Shown in pieces: positions 14,196 to 22,050 of a stretch of 27,739 nucleotides of DNA; position 1 is the first letter of the stretch; the number at the start of each line of letters is the position of its first letter. Position numbers and translations under genes: made by a program. Source of the DNA: Bacteriovoracaceae bacterium UBA6144 (GTDB taxonomy: Bacteria; Bdellovibrionota; Bacteriovoracia; Bacteriovoracales; Bacteriovoracaceae); assembly GCA_002435705.1 (NCBI GenBank), contig DIVA01000058.1:1-27739 (forward strand), read 5' to 3'. The notes beneath the pieces are model-generated. The model was given only the letters and a program-made list of their open reading frames with translations, did no database searches and was not told the origin of the DNA.

Positions 14196-17183
14196 TTAGT
14201 TTTTCTCTTCCGCTTTGTGCGCCTCAACGATCATGGCGCACAGGTCTCCCACAGTCGAATTCCTGAGTTTGGCTGCTGGCACTCGATCCGGCAGAATCTC
14301 AGGCAGCTTAGGGGTGAGCTTCTCAGTGAGCACAGGATTCTTATTGGCCGCCAGTTCATCCACGCGATCAATGGGAGTGAAGTGAGGGACTGTGCGCAGC
14401 ACTTCAGGATTAGAGTTGATGAGATCTAAAATTTTTGAAACCACTCCTGCGAATTGATCGAGCTCTGATTTGGAATAAGTCTCAGTCGGCTCAATCATAA
14501 GGCCATAGGGTTCAGGGAAAGCAACTGTGGGTGCATGAAAACCGAAATCCAAAAAGAGTTTTCCGATGCGGCCAATGGATTGAGCTTTAGTCACGCCGGC
14601 ACTTTCAATCTTGGCGAAAGTTTCTGGGCTCAAAGTCAGGATGAACTCGTGCATGCGTGGATTACTCGCCGACTGGGCCGGAAGAGTGGGGTACTTGGGA
14701 CTCAAGAGAGAGTAGAGGTAGCGCGCGGAAAGCACCGCCACTGAACTCATCATCTGCACACCTTCACTGCCTAATGCCTTAATGTAAGTGTAGGCGCGCA
14801 CCTTATGAGCGAAGTTACCGAAGTGTCTGTGGAAGGATCCACAAGAATGTTTCGGACGGAAGTAGGTAAAGGATCCATCTGCCTTCTTTTCTACTTGAAT
14901 GCCTGGTAAGAAATCTTTCAAGCGATGAGACACGGCCACAATCGCATCGCCGGGGCCGCCGCCGCCGTGGGGGATCGTCCAGGTTTTATGCATATTATTG
15001 TGAACCGCATCGACGCCAATACTGTTGAGGTTCACGATGCCTGCGACGGCATTCATGTTGGCACCATCCATATACACCAGGCCTCCAGCTGCGTGGATCA
15101 GCTCGGCCATCTCTTTGAAGCCCGTCTCAAAGATGCCTGCGGTGTTAGGGTTGGTGACCATCACACCCGCAATGGTGTGTCCTTCCGTTTTAAGAATCTC
15201 TTTAATTTGATCCAGATTCATCTCGCCAGCAGCTGTGGCTTCGATGATTTTAATATCATAACCCGCCACTGTCGCTGTGGCCGGATTGGTTCCGTGAGCT
15301 GATCTGGGGATGAGAAGTACTTTACGAGTGTCGGCTTGACCGTGATGACGGTGATAGGCCTGGAACATTTTAAGTCCTACGAGCTCCCCTTGAGCGCCGG
15401 CCACAGGTTGTGTGGTCACGGCCGGCAGACCGGTGATCGCTTTGATCATTTCTTGAGTCTCATAAATAATTTCAAGATTCCCTTGAATATCTGAGAGAGG
15501 GGCTTGGGGGTGAAGGTCGGTGAAGCCCTTCAGTCCTGCGGCGTAGTCGTTGATATGAGGGTTGTACTTCATGGTGCAAGAACCCAGAGGATAGATTCCG
15601 TCATCCGGAGAGAGGTTCTGGGAACCTAGGCGAGTGTAGTATTGAACGACGTCCTTATCTTCGAGATGAGGGATCTCGGGAGAGTCCGTGCGCAGAAGTT
15701 TCGCTTCTACATTTTTAAGTGTTTGAGGTTTCTCTGTAATGCCAAAAGTTTTGTGGAAGAAATTGATGAGATTGTTAATGTCATTTGCACTCACGATATC
15801 TGTCACAGCGAGTAGAAGCAAGTTCCCCTCGATGCCTTTCAAGCGGCCCGTGATATCACTGCCCGCATGAAGACCTGCTTTTGAAGCCAGAGCAAGAAAC
15901 TCTGAGGTATTCATGGGGAGCTTAAGTGTAACCTCGTTCCAATTCTGAGCTTCAGGGAAGGCCAGTGTGACGCCTTTGCCTTGAGTGATCTCACTCACCA
16001 CCCGGCGAATTCCATCGTGTCCATAAAGAGCGGCGTCGGTGAAGCCTTTATTACCACGGGCTAACATACAAGCGCCGGCCAGGGAGGCGATGAAGCTTTG
16101 ATTCGAGCAGATATTCGAAGTCGCTTTCTCGCGACGGATGTGTTGCTCACGCGTGGAGAGAATCAGCGCTTTACACTCACGCCCTTTAAGGTCGACTGTT
16201 TTTCCGACATAGCGGCCAGCGGTGGAGCGGATAGAAATTTTATCGTTTTCATTGTAGCGGATGGCAAAGATCCCTAGACCCGGACCTCCAAAATTCGCAC
16301 CCAGGGCGAGGTGTTGTCCCTCGGCCACCAGCATATCAGCGCCCTCTTTTCCATAGTGAACAGGGGCCTTGAGAGCTTTCTCAGCCAGAAGCATGGGATC
16401 GATGATAGCGATGGACTTCACGTTGTGCGCGCGAGTCAGATCGGCCAGGGCATCCACGTCCTCGAGGATTCCCAGTGAGTTGATCTGAGGGAATGCCACC
16501 GCACACACACCAGTGGTGTTTTTAAGTTTCGCTTCGAGATCTTTCAGGTCGATACGACCTGACTTGGTGTCGATCTTATAAGTTTGAACACTCAGTCCTG
16601 TTTCAATCGCCAAGGTTTGAAGCACCTCAAGATCCGCCGGATAAATTCCTTCACTCACGAGGGCCACACTGGAATTTTTCACCAAGCGCTGAGCACAAAG
16701 AAGGGCTTCAAAGAGACAAGTTGAGCGCTCATACAAGGAAGCGTTCACGGCCTCAAAGCCCGTGAGCTGAGCGATCATGGATTGATAGATCCAAAGTGTT
16801 TGGAGAGTGCCTTGTGATCTCTCTGGCTGATAAGGCGTGTAAGCGGTCGTGAGGCCACGGATAGAACAAATCTCTCCCATGATGGCTTCAGGCTTATAAA
16901 CTGGTAGACCGTCGGAGATAAAATTAGCTTTCGGTTTATTTTTAGCCGCTAGAGTATTCACATGTGCCAAGAGTTCTTCGTAGCCCAGAGCTTTCGCAAG
17001 ATTCAAAGGACCATTAAATTTTTGGTCCTCACCGATGTGAGAATAGAGTTCTTTCAGATCATTGAGGCCCAGGGCCTTGAGCATGGCCTTGATATCGTCG
17101 GAGGTCGCACCGATGTAGTAAGGCTTGAGCTCTCGAGGGAGTTTTTTTGGGTCAAAATTTAATGGAGCAAGTGTGGTGTTCAT
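14196..17183 (-). CDS. gcvP: Glycine dehydrogenase (decarboxylating), fused P-protein
   Basis: The P-protein of the glycine cleavage system decarboxylates glycine with pyridoxal phosphate and passes the aminomethyl group to the lipoyl H-protein. Both halves are in one chain of 995 residues. The N-half (to about 480) has YTPYQPERSQGTLQ and TREQHIRREKATSNICSNQ. The C-half has YPLGSCTMKYNP, SAHGTNPATA, MDGANMNA and the PLP lysine at about 733 in NMHKTWTIPHGGGGPGD. MKYNP and the GNFAHKVRAYTYIKALG segment are closer to the two-subunit GcvPB form than to E. coli GcvP (MKLN), suggesting a GcvPA-GcvPB fusion. AAGGA precedes the ATG by about nine bases. The gcvT, gcvH and lpd genes are not next to it. 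No glycine riboswitch is seen in the 102-base upstream gap. Confidence 0.97.
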   Translation of the reverse strand: MNTTLAPLNFDPKKLPRELKPYYIGATSDDIKAMLKALGLNDLKELYSHIGEDQKFNGPLNLAKALGYEELLAHVNTLAAKNKPKANFISDGLPVYKPEAIMGEICSIRGLTTAYTPYQPERSQGTLQTLWIYQSMIAQLTGFEAVNASLYERSTCLFEALLCAQRLVKNSSVALVSEGIYPADLEVLQTLAIETGLSVQTYKIDTKSGRIDLKDLEAKLKNTTGVCAVAFPQINSLGILEDVDALADLTRAHNVKSIAIIDPMLLAEKALKAPVHYGKEGADMLVAEGQHLALGANFGGPGLGIFAIRYNENDKISIRSTAGRYVGKTVDLKGRECKALILSTREQHIRREKATSNICSNQSFIASLAGACMLARGNKGFTDAALYGHDGIRRVVSEITQGKGVTLAFPEAQNWNEVTLKLPMNTSEFLALASKAGLHAGSDITGRLKGIEGNLLLLAVTDIVSANDINNLINFFHKTFGITEKPQTLKNVEAKLLRTDSPEIPHLEDKDVVQYYTRLGSQNLSPDDGIYPLGSCTMKYNPHINDYAAGLKGFTDLHPQAPLSDIQGNLEIIYETQEMIKAITGLPAVTTQPVAGAQGELVGLKMFQAYHRHHGQADTRKVLLIPRSAHGTNPATATVAGYDIKIIEATAAGEMNLDQIKEILKTEGHTIAGVMVTNPNTAGIFETGFKEMAELIHAAGGLVYMDGANMNAVAGIVNLNSIGVDAVHNNMHKTWTIPHGGGGPGDAIVAVSHRLKDFLPGIQVEKKADGSFTYFRPKHSCGSFHRHFGNFAHKVRAYTYIKALGSEGVQMMSSVAVLSARYLYSLLSPKYPTLPAQSASNPRMHEFILTLSPETFAKIESAGVTKAQSIGRIGKLFLDFGFHAPTVAFPEPYGLMIEPTETYSKSELDQFAGVVSKILDLINSNPEVLRTVPHFTPIDRVDELAANKNPVLTEKLTPKLPEILPDRVPAAKLRNSTVGDLCAMIVEAHKAEEKN

Positions 17184-17223
17184 CTTGATTCTTCCTTGGT
17201 CAAACAGTCTTGTCTTAGTCTAG

Positions 17224-17238
17224 GATAGCGCTGCTATC
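17224..17238. promoter_or_regulatory. Short palindrome in gcvP/rsmJ divergent gap
   Basis: GATAGC-GCT-GCTATC is a 6-base inverted repeat with a 3-base centre, in the 102-base region between the divergent gcvP and rsmJ starts. It overlaps TATGAT/TATCAT, which read as -10-like boxes on either strand. It could be an operator; no regulator is identified. Confidence 0.3.
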
Positions 17239-17285
17239 ATAGTGCAGAAAACTTTGGTGCGTCGATGAAATGTTAAGGGTAAAGC

Positions 17286-17945
17286 GTGAACTTTAGAGAG
17301 ATTGAAGAAGCTTTGTTGAGTCAGTTATCTGACACTCAAAATATTAAACTCACGGATAAGGGGTATGCTCTTATTTCTCCCGATCCCAAAGAGCGAGATG
17401 TGCTGCTGGATTTTGAGACAGAATTCATGCAATGGAAGAAAACCCTTACTTCTTTTAACTCACAACCTCTCTACCGCGCTTTGGGTGTAAAAGGTGAGAA
17501 GAGACCCTTTGTGCTGGATGCCACTTGTGGTTTGGCCGGAGACTCCTTGCAATTATTGGTGTTTGGTTGTCGTGTTCACTCTTGGGAGCGCCATCCCATT
17601 CCGGCACTTATGCTTTTGAAAGCTTTTGAAAATTGGCACAATCCCATCAAAGAAAAATGGAGCTTAGAGTTGCAAGACTTCACTGTGCCCGAGGGGGTTG
17701 AGGTGGTGTATTTTGACCCGATGTTCAAAGAAGCCAATCAAAAATCTTTACCTCGTAAAGAAATGCGGATATTCCGTGAGGTTGTGGGAGCTGATGAGGA
17801 CGCCATTGAAGTGGCCAGAAAATTAAAAGATTTGAAGCGACGTTTAATTATTAAGCGGCCCTTGAAGTCAGATCCGTTGATTGAGAATCCAAGTTTCGCG
17901 CAAAGTGGAAAAGCCGTGCGCTTTGACGTGTACTTGCCATCTTAG
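17286..17945 (+). CDS. rsmJ: RsmJ-like 16S rRNA (guanine-N2) methyltransferase
   Basis: RsmJ methylates G1516 of 16S rRNA at N2 using S-adenosylmethionine. The 219 residues (about 250 in E. coli, so trimmed mainly at the N-terminus) keep the SAM motif LDATCGLAGDSLQL (77-90), the acidic ribose contact WERHP (100-104), and the family catalytic segment YFDPMFKEANQKSLPRKEM (143-161). IIKRP and the RFDVY end follow. The GTG start has AAGGG about six bases before it. The next gene, a sugar kinase, starts 32 bases downstream on the same strand, so rsmJ, the kinase and asnS may form one transcript. Family placement is good; the exact target base is inferred. Confidence 0.88.
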   Translation: MNFREIEEALLSQLSDTQNIKLTDKGYALISPDPKERDVLLDFETEFMQWKKTLTSFNSQPLYRALGVKGEKRPFVLDATCGLAGDSLQLLVFGCRVHSWERHPIPALMLLKAFENWHNPIKEKWSLELQDFTVPEGVEVVYFDPMFKEANQKSLPRKEMRIFREVVGADEDAIEVARKLKDLKRRLIIKRPLKSDPLIENPSFAQSGKAVRFDVYLPS

Positions 17946-17977
17946 TTCTTTTAAAATGCCTGCTCACAGGGGATTGC

Positions 17978-18976
17978 ATGAAAAAATACGACATCTATGG
18001 CATCGGTAACGCTTTGGTGGATATGGAGTTTGAGGTGGAAGAAAAATTCATCACCGAGAACTCGATAGATAAAGGCCATATGACCTTAGTCGAAGAAGAG
18101 CGCCAAGATCATCTTCTGCAGGCCTTGGGATCTCACCCTCTCAAGCGCCAGTGTGGTGGCTCAGCTGCCAACACTGTGATCGCTGTCGCCCAGCTTGGCG
18201 GGAAGTGTTTCTACTCCTGCAAAGTGGCTAACGATGCGGCAGGGGATTTCTATTTGGAAGATCTTAAAGAGTCGGGCGTTGATTCAAACCTAGGCCTTAA
18301 GCGTCCCGCAGGAACCACGGGTAAGTGTCTGGTCATGGTGACTAAGGATGCTCAGCGAACCATGAACACTTTTCTTGGGATCACTTCCACTTTCTCTGAT
18401 CAGGAGCTCGTCGAGAGCGCCCTGAAAGATTCAAAGTTTCTCTACATCGAAGGCTACTTAGTGGCTTCGCCCACGGGACAAAAAGCCGCGGTGAGCGCTC
18501 GCAAGATAGCTGAATCCTATGGCGTGAAAACGGCGATAACTCTGTCTGATCCGGCCATGGTGAAATTTTTTAATGCTGGCATGAAAGAGATGATCGGAAG
18601 TGGGGTGGATCTTCTTTTCAGTAATGAAGAAGAGGCCATGACTTTTGCTGAAACCAGCGATCTCTTGATTGCGCGTGAAGCTCTGAAAAAAGTCGCGAAG
18701 ACTTTTGTCATCACTCGCGGTGAGAACGGGGCGATCATTTATGATGGTCAGACATTTATTGATATTGAGCCTTTTAAAGTGAAAGCTATCGATTCGAACG
18801 GTGCCGGTGACATGTTTGCCGGTGCCTTCCTCTATGCCATCACGCACGGCCACACCTACGCCTCAGCAGGCATGCTCGCCTCGGCGGCAGCCTCCAAAGT
18901 TGTCTCTCAGTATGGTCCACGCTTGAAGTGGCACCAGACCCAAGAAGTACTTCATCAGATTTTCAAACAAAACTAA
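17978..18976 (+). CDS. PfkB-family kinase, adenosine-kinase-like
   Basis: This ribokinase-fold sugar/nucleoside kinase is cytoplasmic and has 332 residues. Visible are the N-terminal GIGNALVDMEFEV, the first PfkB signature QCGGSAANTVIAVAQLGG (59-76), and the second signature with the catalytic base Asp278 in NGAGDMFAGAFL. The DMEF start, GGSAANT and overall pattern fit bacterial adenosine-kinase-like members (COG0524) better than ribokinase or fructokinase. Substrate is not settled: adenosine, inosine or another ribonucleoside are candidates. AGGGGA lies about five bases before the ATG. It sits between rsmJ and asnS on the same strand, 11 bases before asnS, consistent with an RNA and nucleotide housekeeping operon. 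Confidence 0.92.
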   Translation: MKKYDIYGIGNALVDMEFEVEEKFITENSIDKGHMTLVEEERQDHLLQALGSHPLKRQCGGSAANTVIAVAQLGGKCFYSCKVANDAAGDFYLEDLKESGVDSNLGLKRPAGTTGKCLVMVTKDAQRTMNTFLGITSTFSDQELVESALKDSKFLYIEGYLVASPTGQKAAVSARKIAESYGVKTAITLSDPAMVKFFNAGMKEMIGSGVDLLFSNEEEAMTFAETSDLLIAREALKKVAKTFVITRGENGAIIYDGQTFIDIEPFKVKAIDSNGAGDMFAGAFLYAITHGHTYASAGMLASAAASKVVSQYGPRLKWHQTQEVLHQIFKQN

Positions 18977-18987
18977 GGACTCGGTTT

Positions 18988-20391
18988 ATGTTACAAAATT
19001 TCTCTTCCATTAAATCCCTCCATGCCACGAGCCCCGTTGAGCAGACGCACACGGTGAAAGGCTGGATCAAATCTCTTCGTAATTCTAAAAAATTCTCTTT
19101 CATGGTCTTAAACGATGGCTCAAGCCATAAAGACTTGCAGATCGTGGTCGACGCCACACTTGAGAACTACGCGGCCGTCGCCGCTTTGGGACTTCACTCT
19201 TCGGTTGAAGTCACGGGACTTGTGGTCGCCAGTCAGGGCAAGGGCCAGTCGATTGAGATGCAGGCCAAAAGCATCACCATCGTGGGCACCATCCCAGAAG
19301 ATTATCCACTTCAGAAGAAAGAAACTTCGCTCGAGTTTTTGCGCGAGAACGCTCACCTGCGTGGTCGCACGCAACTCTTCTCTGCCGTCTTTAGAATCCG
19401 CCACACCCTTTCAAAAGCCACCCATGATTTCTTTCATGACAGAGGTTACTACTATCTGCACACGCCGATCATCACTTCGAGTGATGGTGAGGGCGCAGGC
19501 GAGATGTTTCGGGTCTCCACACTGAAGCCCGAAAATCCACCCATGGTGAGTGGGAAAGTGGACTACAGCAAAGACTACTTTGCCCGTGAAACTTTCCTGA
19601 ACGTGACGGGCCAGCTGGAAGGTGAGTGCTACGCCATGGCGCTCGGAAAAATCTACACCTTCGGTCCCACCTTTCGTGCCGAGAATTCCAACACCGCTCG
19701 ACACCTTTCAGAGTTCTGGATGATCGAGCCAGAAGTGGCCTTCGCCGACTTGGATGATGTGGCCGATCTGGGTCGTGACTACATTCAGTTCATGATGAAG
19801 CGGGCCTTAGAGTTTAACCGTGACGAGCTGGAGTTTCTCGCTGGAAAAAACAACAACCCTGATCTCATTTCTACGCTTGAGCATGTGGCCTCGAGTCCTT
19901 TCGCGCGAGTGACTTATACAGAGGTGATTGAGATTCTCAAGAAGGCTCAAGCCGCTGGTCATAAGTTTGAATTCGCGGCCCCGGATTGGGGCGGTGATCT
20001 CGCGACCGAGCACGAGAGATACATGTGTGAGATTCATTTCAAAAAACCCACCATCGTGACTGATTACCCGAAAGAGATTAAAGCTTTCTACATGAAGCAG
20101 AATCCAGACGGGAAGACTGTGCGCTGTATGGATATCTTAGTTCCAGGTGTGGGCGAGATCATCGGCGGCTCTCAGCGGGAAGAGGACTATGATAAACTCA
20201 CGACCCGCATGAAAGAGATGGGACTCGATCCCGCCGGCTACTGGTGGTACACGGATCTGCGTCGTTTCGGGACCACTCCTCATGCTGGCTTCGGTTTGGG
20301 CTTTGAGCGAGCGGTTATGTATGTGACGGGAATGACGAATATCAGAGATGTCATAGCTTTCCCAAGAACGCCGAAAAACGCTGAGTTTTAG
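18988..20391 (+). CDS. asnS: Asparaginyl-tRNA synthetase
   Basis: AsnRS charges tRNA-Asn with asparagine using ATP. From ATG 18988 the protein is 467 residues, as in E. coli (466). This start has AAGGA nine bases upstream and follows the kinase stop by 11 bases; the longer open frame from 18928 would overlap the kinase and lacks a site. An N-terminal OB fold (VKGWIKSLRNSKKFSFMVLNDG) binds the anticodon. Class II motif 2 is seen as FRAENSNTARHLSEFWMIEPE (FRAE near 229). Motif 3 is GFGLGFERAVMYVTG, near 433. Its presence suggests direct Asn-tRNA formation rather than only GatCAB transamidation. Confidence 0.98.
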   Translation: MLQNFSSIKSLHATSPVEQTHTVKGWIKSLRNSKKFSFMVLNDGSSHKDLQIVVDATLENYAAVAALGLHSSVEVTGLVVASQGKGQSIEMQAKSITIVGTIPEDYPLQKKETSLEFLRENAHLRGRTQLFSAVFRIRHTLSKATHDFFHDRGYYYLHTPIITSSDGEGAGEMFRVSTLKPENPPMVSGKVDYSKDYFARETFLNVTGQLEGECYAMALGKIYTFGPTFRAENSNTARHLSEFWMIEPEVAFADLDDVADLGRDYIQFMMKRALEFNRDELEFLAGKNNNPDLISTLEHVASSPFARVTYTEVIEILKKAQAAGHKFEFAAPDWGGDLATEHERYMCEIHFKKPTIVTDYPKEIKAFYMKQNPDGKTVRCMDILVPGVGEIIGGSQREEDYDKLTTRMKEMGLDPAGYWWYTDLRRFGTTPHAGFGLGFERAVMYVTGMTNIRDVIAFPRTPKNAEF

Positions 20392-20480
20392 AGGACTTAG
20401 AGAACTGTCAGACTTTTTTTCTAGACCCCTCATAGCAGTGCGTTCTAGATTGAGACTCTTCTCATTTAAAGGAGAGATCA

Positions 20481-20981
20481 ATGAAGTCGATTCTTTTGAT
20501 CCTATTGCTCACAACTTTTGGTTGTGGAAAATCAAACAACAATGCCCCAGGGTCTGCTATCCGCATTGACCCTGTGTTCACTGATCCTACGCGCTCCCCT
20601 GAAGGGGCTGTGAGTGATTTGGCGTGGCTGATTAATGATCATCGTGCGCGTTTGGGTTTGCCCACCACGATGACTGTTTTTGCTCTCGCCCAAGAGGCTG
20701 ATTATCACGCCACTAATATGAGTGATGGGCGTGTGCCTTTGGGGCATTTTGGTTTAGCTGAACGTTGCATGAATTCCCGACGTGCTCTCGGCGGTGGGAA
20801 TGCTTGTAGTGAAGTGGTCGCCGCAGGTCAGATGAACTCTGAAGCCACTATGCGCTCGTGGATGAACTCCTGGGGCCACAGACGGATTATTGAAGATCCA
20901 CGTTTCACTCGCATGGGCGTGGGTGTTGCTGTCTCAAGAACCGGTCGCCCTTACTGGACTGTGATTTTTCTGCAATACTGA
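20481..20981 (+). CDS. CAP/SCP-domain lipoprotein
   Basis: The 166-residue product has a lipoprotein-type start (ILLLTTFGCGKSN, Cys15 likely lipidated, though Phe at -2 is not canonical). A CAP domain (PR-1/SCP-like) follows. Its landmarks are LINDHRARLGLP (50-61), DYHATNMSDG (74-83), GHFGL with His89, CSEVV with Glu111, and SWGHRRII with His133. These four His/Glu positions form the central cavity of the CAP fold. Cys96 and Cys109 may form a disulfide. The bacterial function is usually unknown; some members bind metal or lipid, or act in sporulation or virulence. AAAGGAGAG precedes the ATG. It is followed after four bases by the DUF4442 gene, probably cotranscribed. Confidence 0.92.
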   Translation: MKSILLILLLTTFGCGKSNNNAPGSAIRIDPVFTDPTRSPEGAVSDLAWLINDHRARLGLPTTMTVFALAQEADYHATNMSDGRVPLGHFGLAERCMNSRRALGGGNACSEVVAAGQMNSEATMRSWMNSWGHRRIIEDPRFTRMGVGVAVSRTGRPYWTVIFLQY

Positions 20982-20985
20982 TTGA

Positions 20986-21444
20986 ATGTGGCAAAAAATC
21001 CCAAAAAATCTCCTTATGAAGGCGGTCAATCTCTGGCCGCCTTTTGTGGGTGCAGGTATTCGTCTTAAAACTCTCACACCCGATTTTAAATTCGCTCGCG
21101 TCGAGATGAAGCTCTCCAAACTCAACACCAACTATGTGGGCGTGCACTTCGGCGGATCCCTCTATTCCATGACGGATCCGTGGTACATGCTCATGGTAAT
21201 GGAAATATTAGGACGCGAGTACGTGGTATGGGATAAGGCCGCGCGCATTCAATTCAAGCGCCCGGGCAAGGGGCTTGTGAGTGCGGAGTTTAGAGTCAGT
21301 GATGAGTTGATTGAAGAGATCAAAGTCGAAGTCGCTCAGAATGGTAAAACAGAGAAAGAGCTCCAAGTGGAAGTCAAAAATCAAGAGGGCCAGATTGTTG
21401 CGCTGGTGGATAAAATGATATGGATTTCAAAAAAGAAAAAATGA
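20986..21444 (+). CDS. DUF4442 hotdog-fold protein, thioesterase-like
   Basis: The 152-residue protein matches the DUF4442 pattern of small hotdog-fold proteins related to acyl-CoA thioesterases. The N-terminal NLWPPFVGAGIRL is typical, as is the hotdog helix NYVGVHFGGSLYSMTDPWYM, followed by an alternating strand region. A fatty-acyl or aromatic thioester substrate is likely but unproven. It starts four bases after the CAP lipoprotein stop with no good ribosome site, so it appears translationally coupled. The Lys-rich end and lack of a signal place it in the cytoplasm. Confidence 0.82.
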   Translation: MWQKIPKNLLMKAVNLWPPFVGAGIRLKTLTPDFKFARVEMKLSKLNTNYVGVHFGGSLYSMTDPWYMLMVMEILGREYVVWDKAARIQFKRPGKGLVSAEFRVSDELIEEIKVEVAQNGKTEKELQVEVKNQEGQIVALVDKMIWISKKKK

Positions 21445-21527
21445 AACTCCATATGACTCAAATATTTACAGACATACTTTAGATGCCTATTTTCCCGAAT
21501 TCTCTAAAGAGACAAGTGGGAGAATGT

Positions 21528-21770
21528 ATGCATCTTTGCGAAAAAGAACTTTATAAGCTGATAGAAACTTATACAGCTAGATTAAAAGGACTCAAGGGCT
21601 ATCTTCACGACTTGGACTCTAAAGATATGAGTGAAACACTTAACTATAAAATCAATGATAAGCTTTCAACTTTATTGAATCTGACAATTAAAGATTTGCA
21701 GTTAATTACCGAAAAGATCAAAGATGAAAATCGATACAAAATTGGTCCCACTCGATATCCTCAAGAGTAG
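21528..21770 (+). CDS. Small helical protein of unknown function
   Basis: From ATG 21528, with GGGAG five bases upstream, the product is 80 residues. An in-frame ATG at 21483 would add 15 residues but has no ribosome site. The sequence is charged and predicted helical throughout, with Leu/Ile heptads (MHLCEKELYKLIETYTARL) suggestive of a coiled coil, and no membrane segment. I recognise no family. The 3' end overlaps the next gene by 47 bases in another frame. This patch looks clearly more AT-rich than its neighbours, which suggests acquisition. A toxin-antitoxin or regulator/effector pair is possible but unsupported by any motif. Confidence 0.6.
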   Translation: MHLCEKELYKLIETYTARLKGLKGYLHDLDSKDMSETLNYKINDKLSTLLNLTIKDLQLITEKIKDENRYKIGPTRYPQE

Positions 21771-22047
21771 TCTTCTTCTCAATGAAGACGCTTACTCTAA
21801 GGAGTACGTTCTTGGTTACAACCGTTTTGTGGAAGGTTTTTTTTCTGGGGTTGAGCTTTTTGATATTATGGATGGAGGCGAAATCCCAACTCTCACTTGT
21901 AGTGAAAATGCACTTGAAGGGGTAGAACGTTACCGTGCAACTCATTTCATCCCAGACGAGTATTCTTTCATGATGGGATCATTTGATGCCTGCCAAAAAA
22001 CATTTCAAATGTTAGAACTCGCTTACTCTGATATTGAAGCAGCTTAA
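21724..22047 (+). CDS. Small acidic protein of unknown function
   Basis: The 107-residue product is acidic, with many Glu/Asp and aromatic residues (YVLGYNRFVEGFFSGVELF, 29-47), two cysteines and no signal peptide or membrane span. I recognise no family; its size and acidity recall immunity proteins or antitoxins, but that is not evidence of either. It begins 47 bases inside the preceding small gene in a +1-shifted frame, with only a weak AAAGA site, so its translation is probably coupled. The stop is three bases from the end of the convergent DAACS symporter gene. Confidence 0.65.
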   Translation: MKIDTKLVPLDILKSSLLLNEDAYSKEYVLGYNRFVEGFFSGVELFDIMDGGEIPTLTCSENALEGVERYRATHFIPDEYSFMMGSFDACQKTFQMLELAYSDIEAA

Positions 22048-22050
22048 ATT

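Noticed and set aside
17184..17285. Glycine riboswitch upstream of gcvP
   Set aside because: The divergent gap is only 102 bases, and I could not find the paired stems or conserved cores of a glycine aptamer.
18928..18987. Longer N-terminus for asnS
   Set aside because: It would overlap the sugar kinase gene. ATG 18988 has AAGGA nine bases upstream and gives the standard family length.
20420..20449. Two TCTAGA copies between asnS and the CAP gene as an operator or terminator
   Set aside because: Each is a six-base palindrome expected by chance, there is no longer stem, and the T-run before them has no hairpin.
21724..21770. Programmed frameshift joining the two small genes near 21.7 kb
   Set aside because: The overlap has no obvious slippery heptamer followed by a structure, and the second frame has its own ATG.
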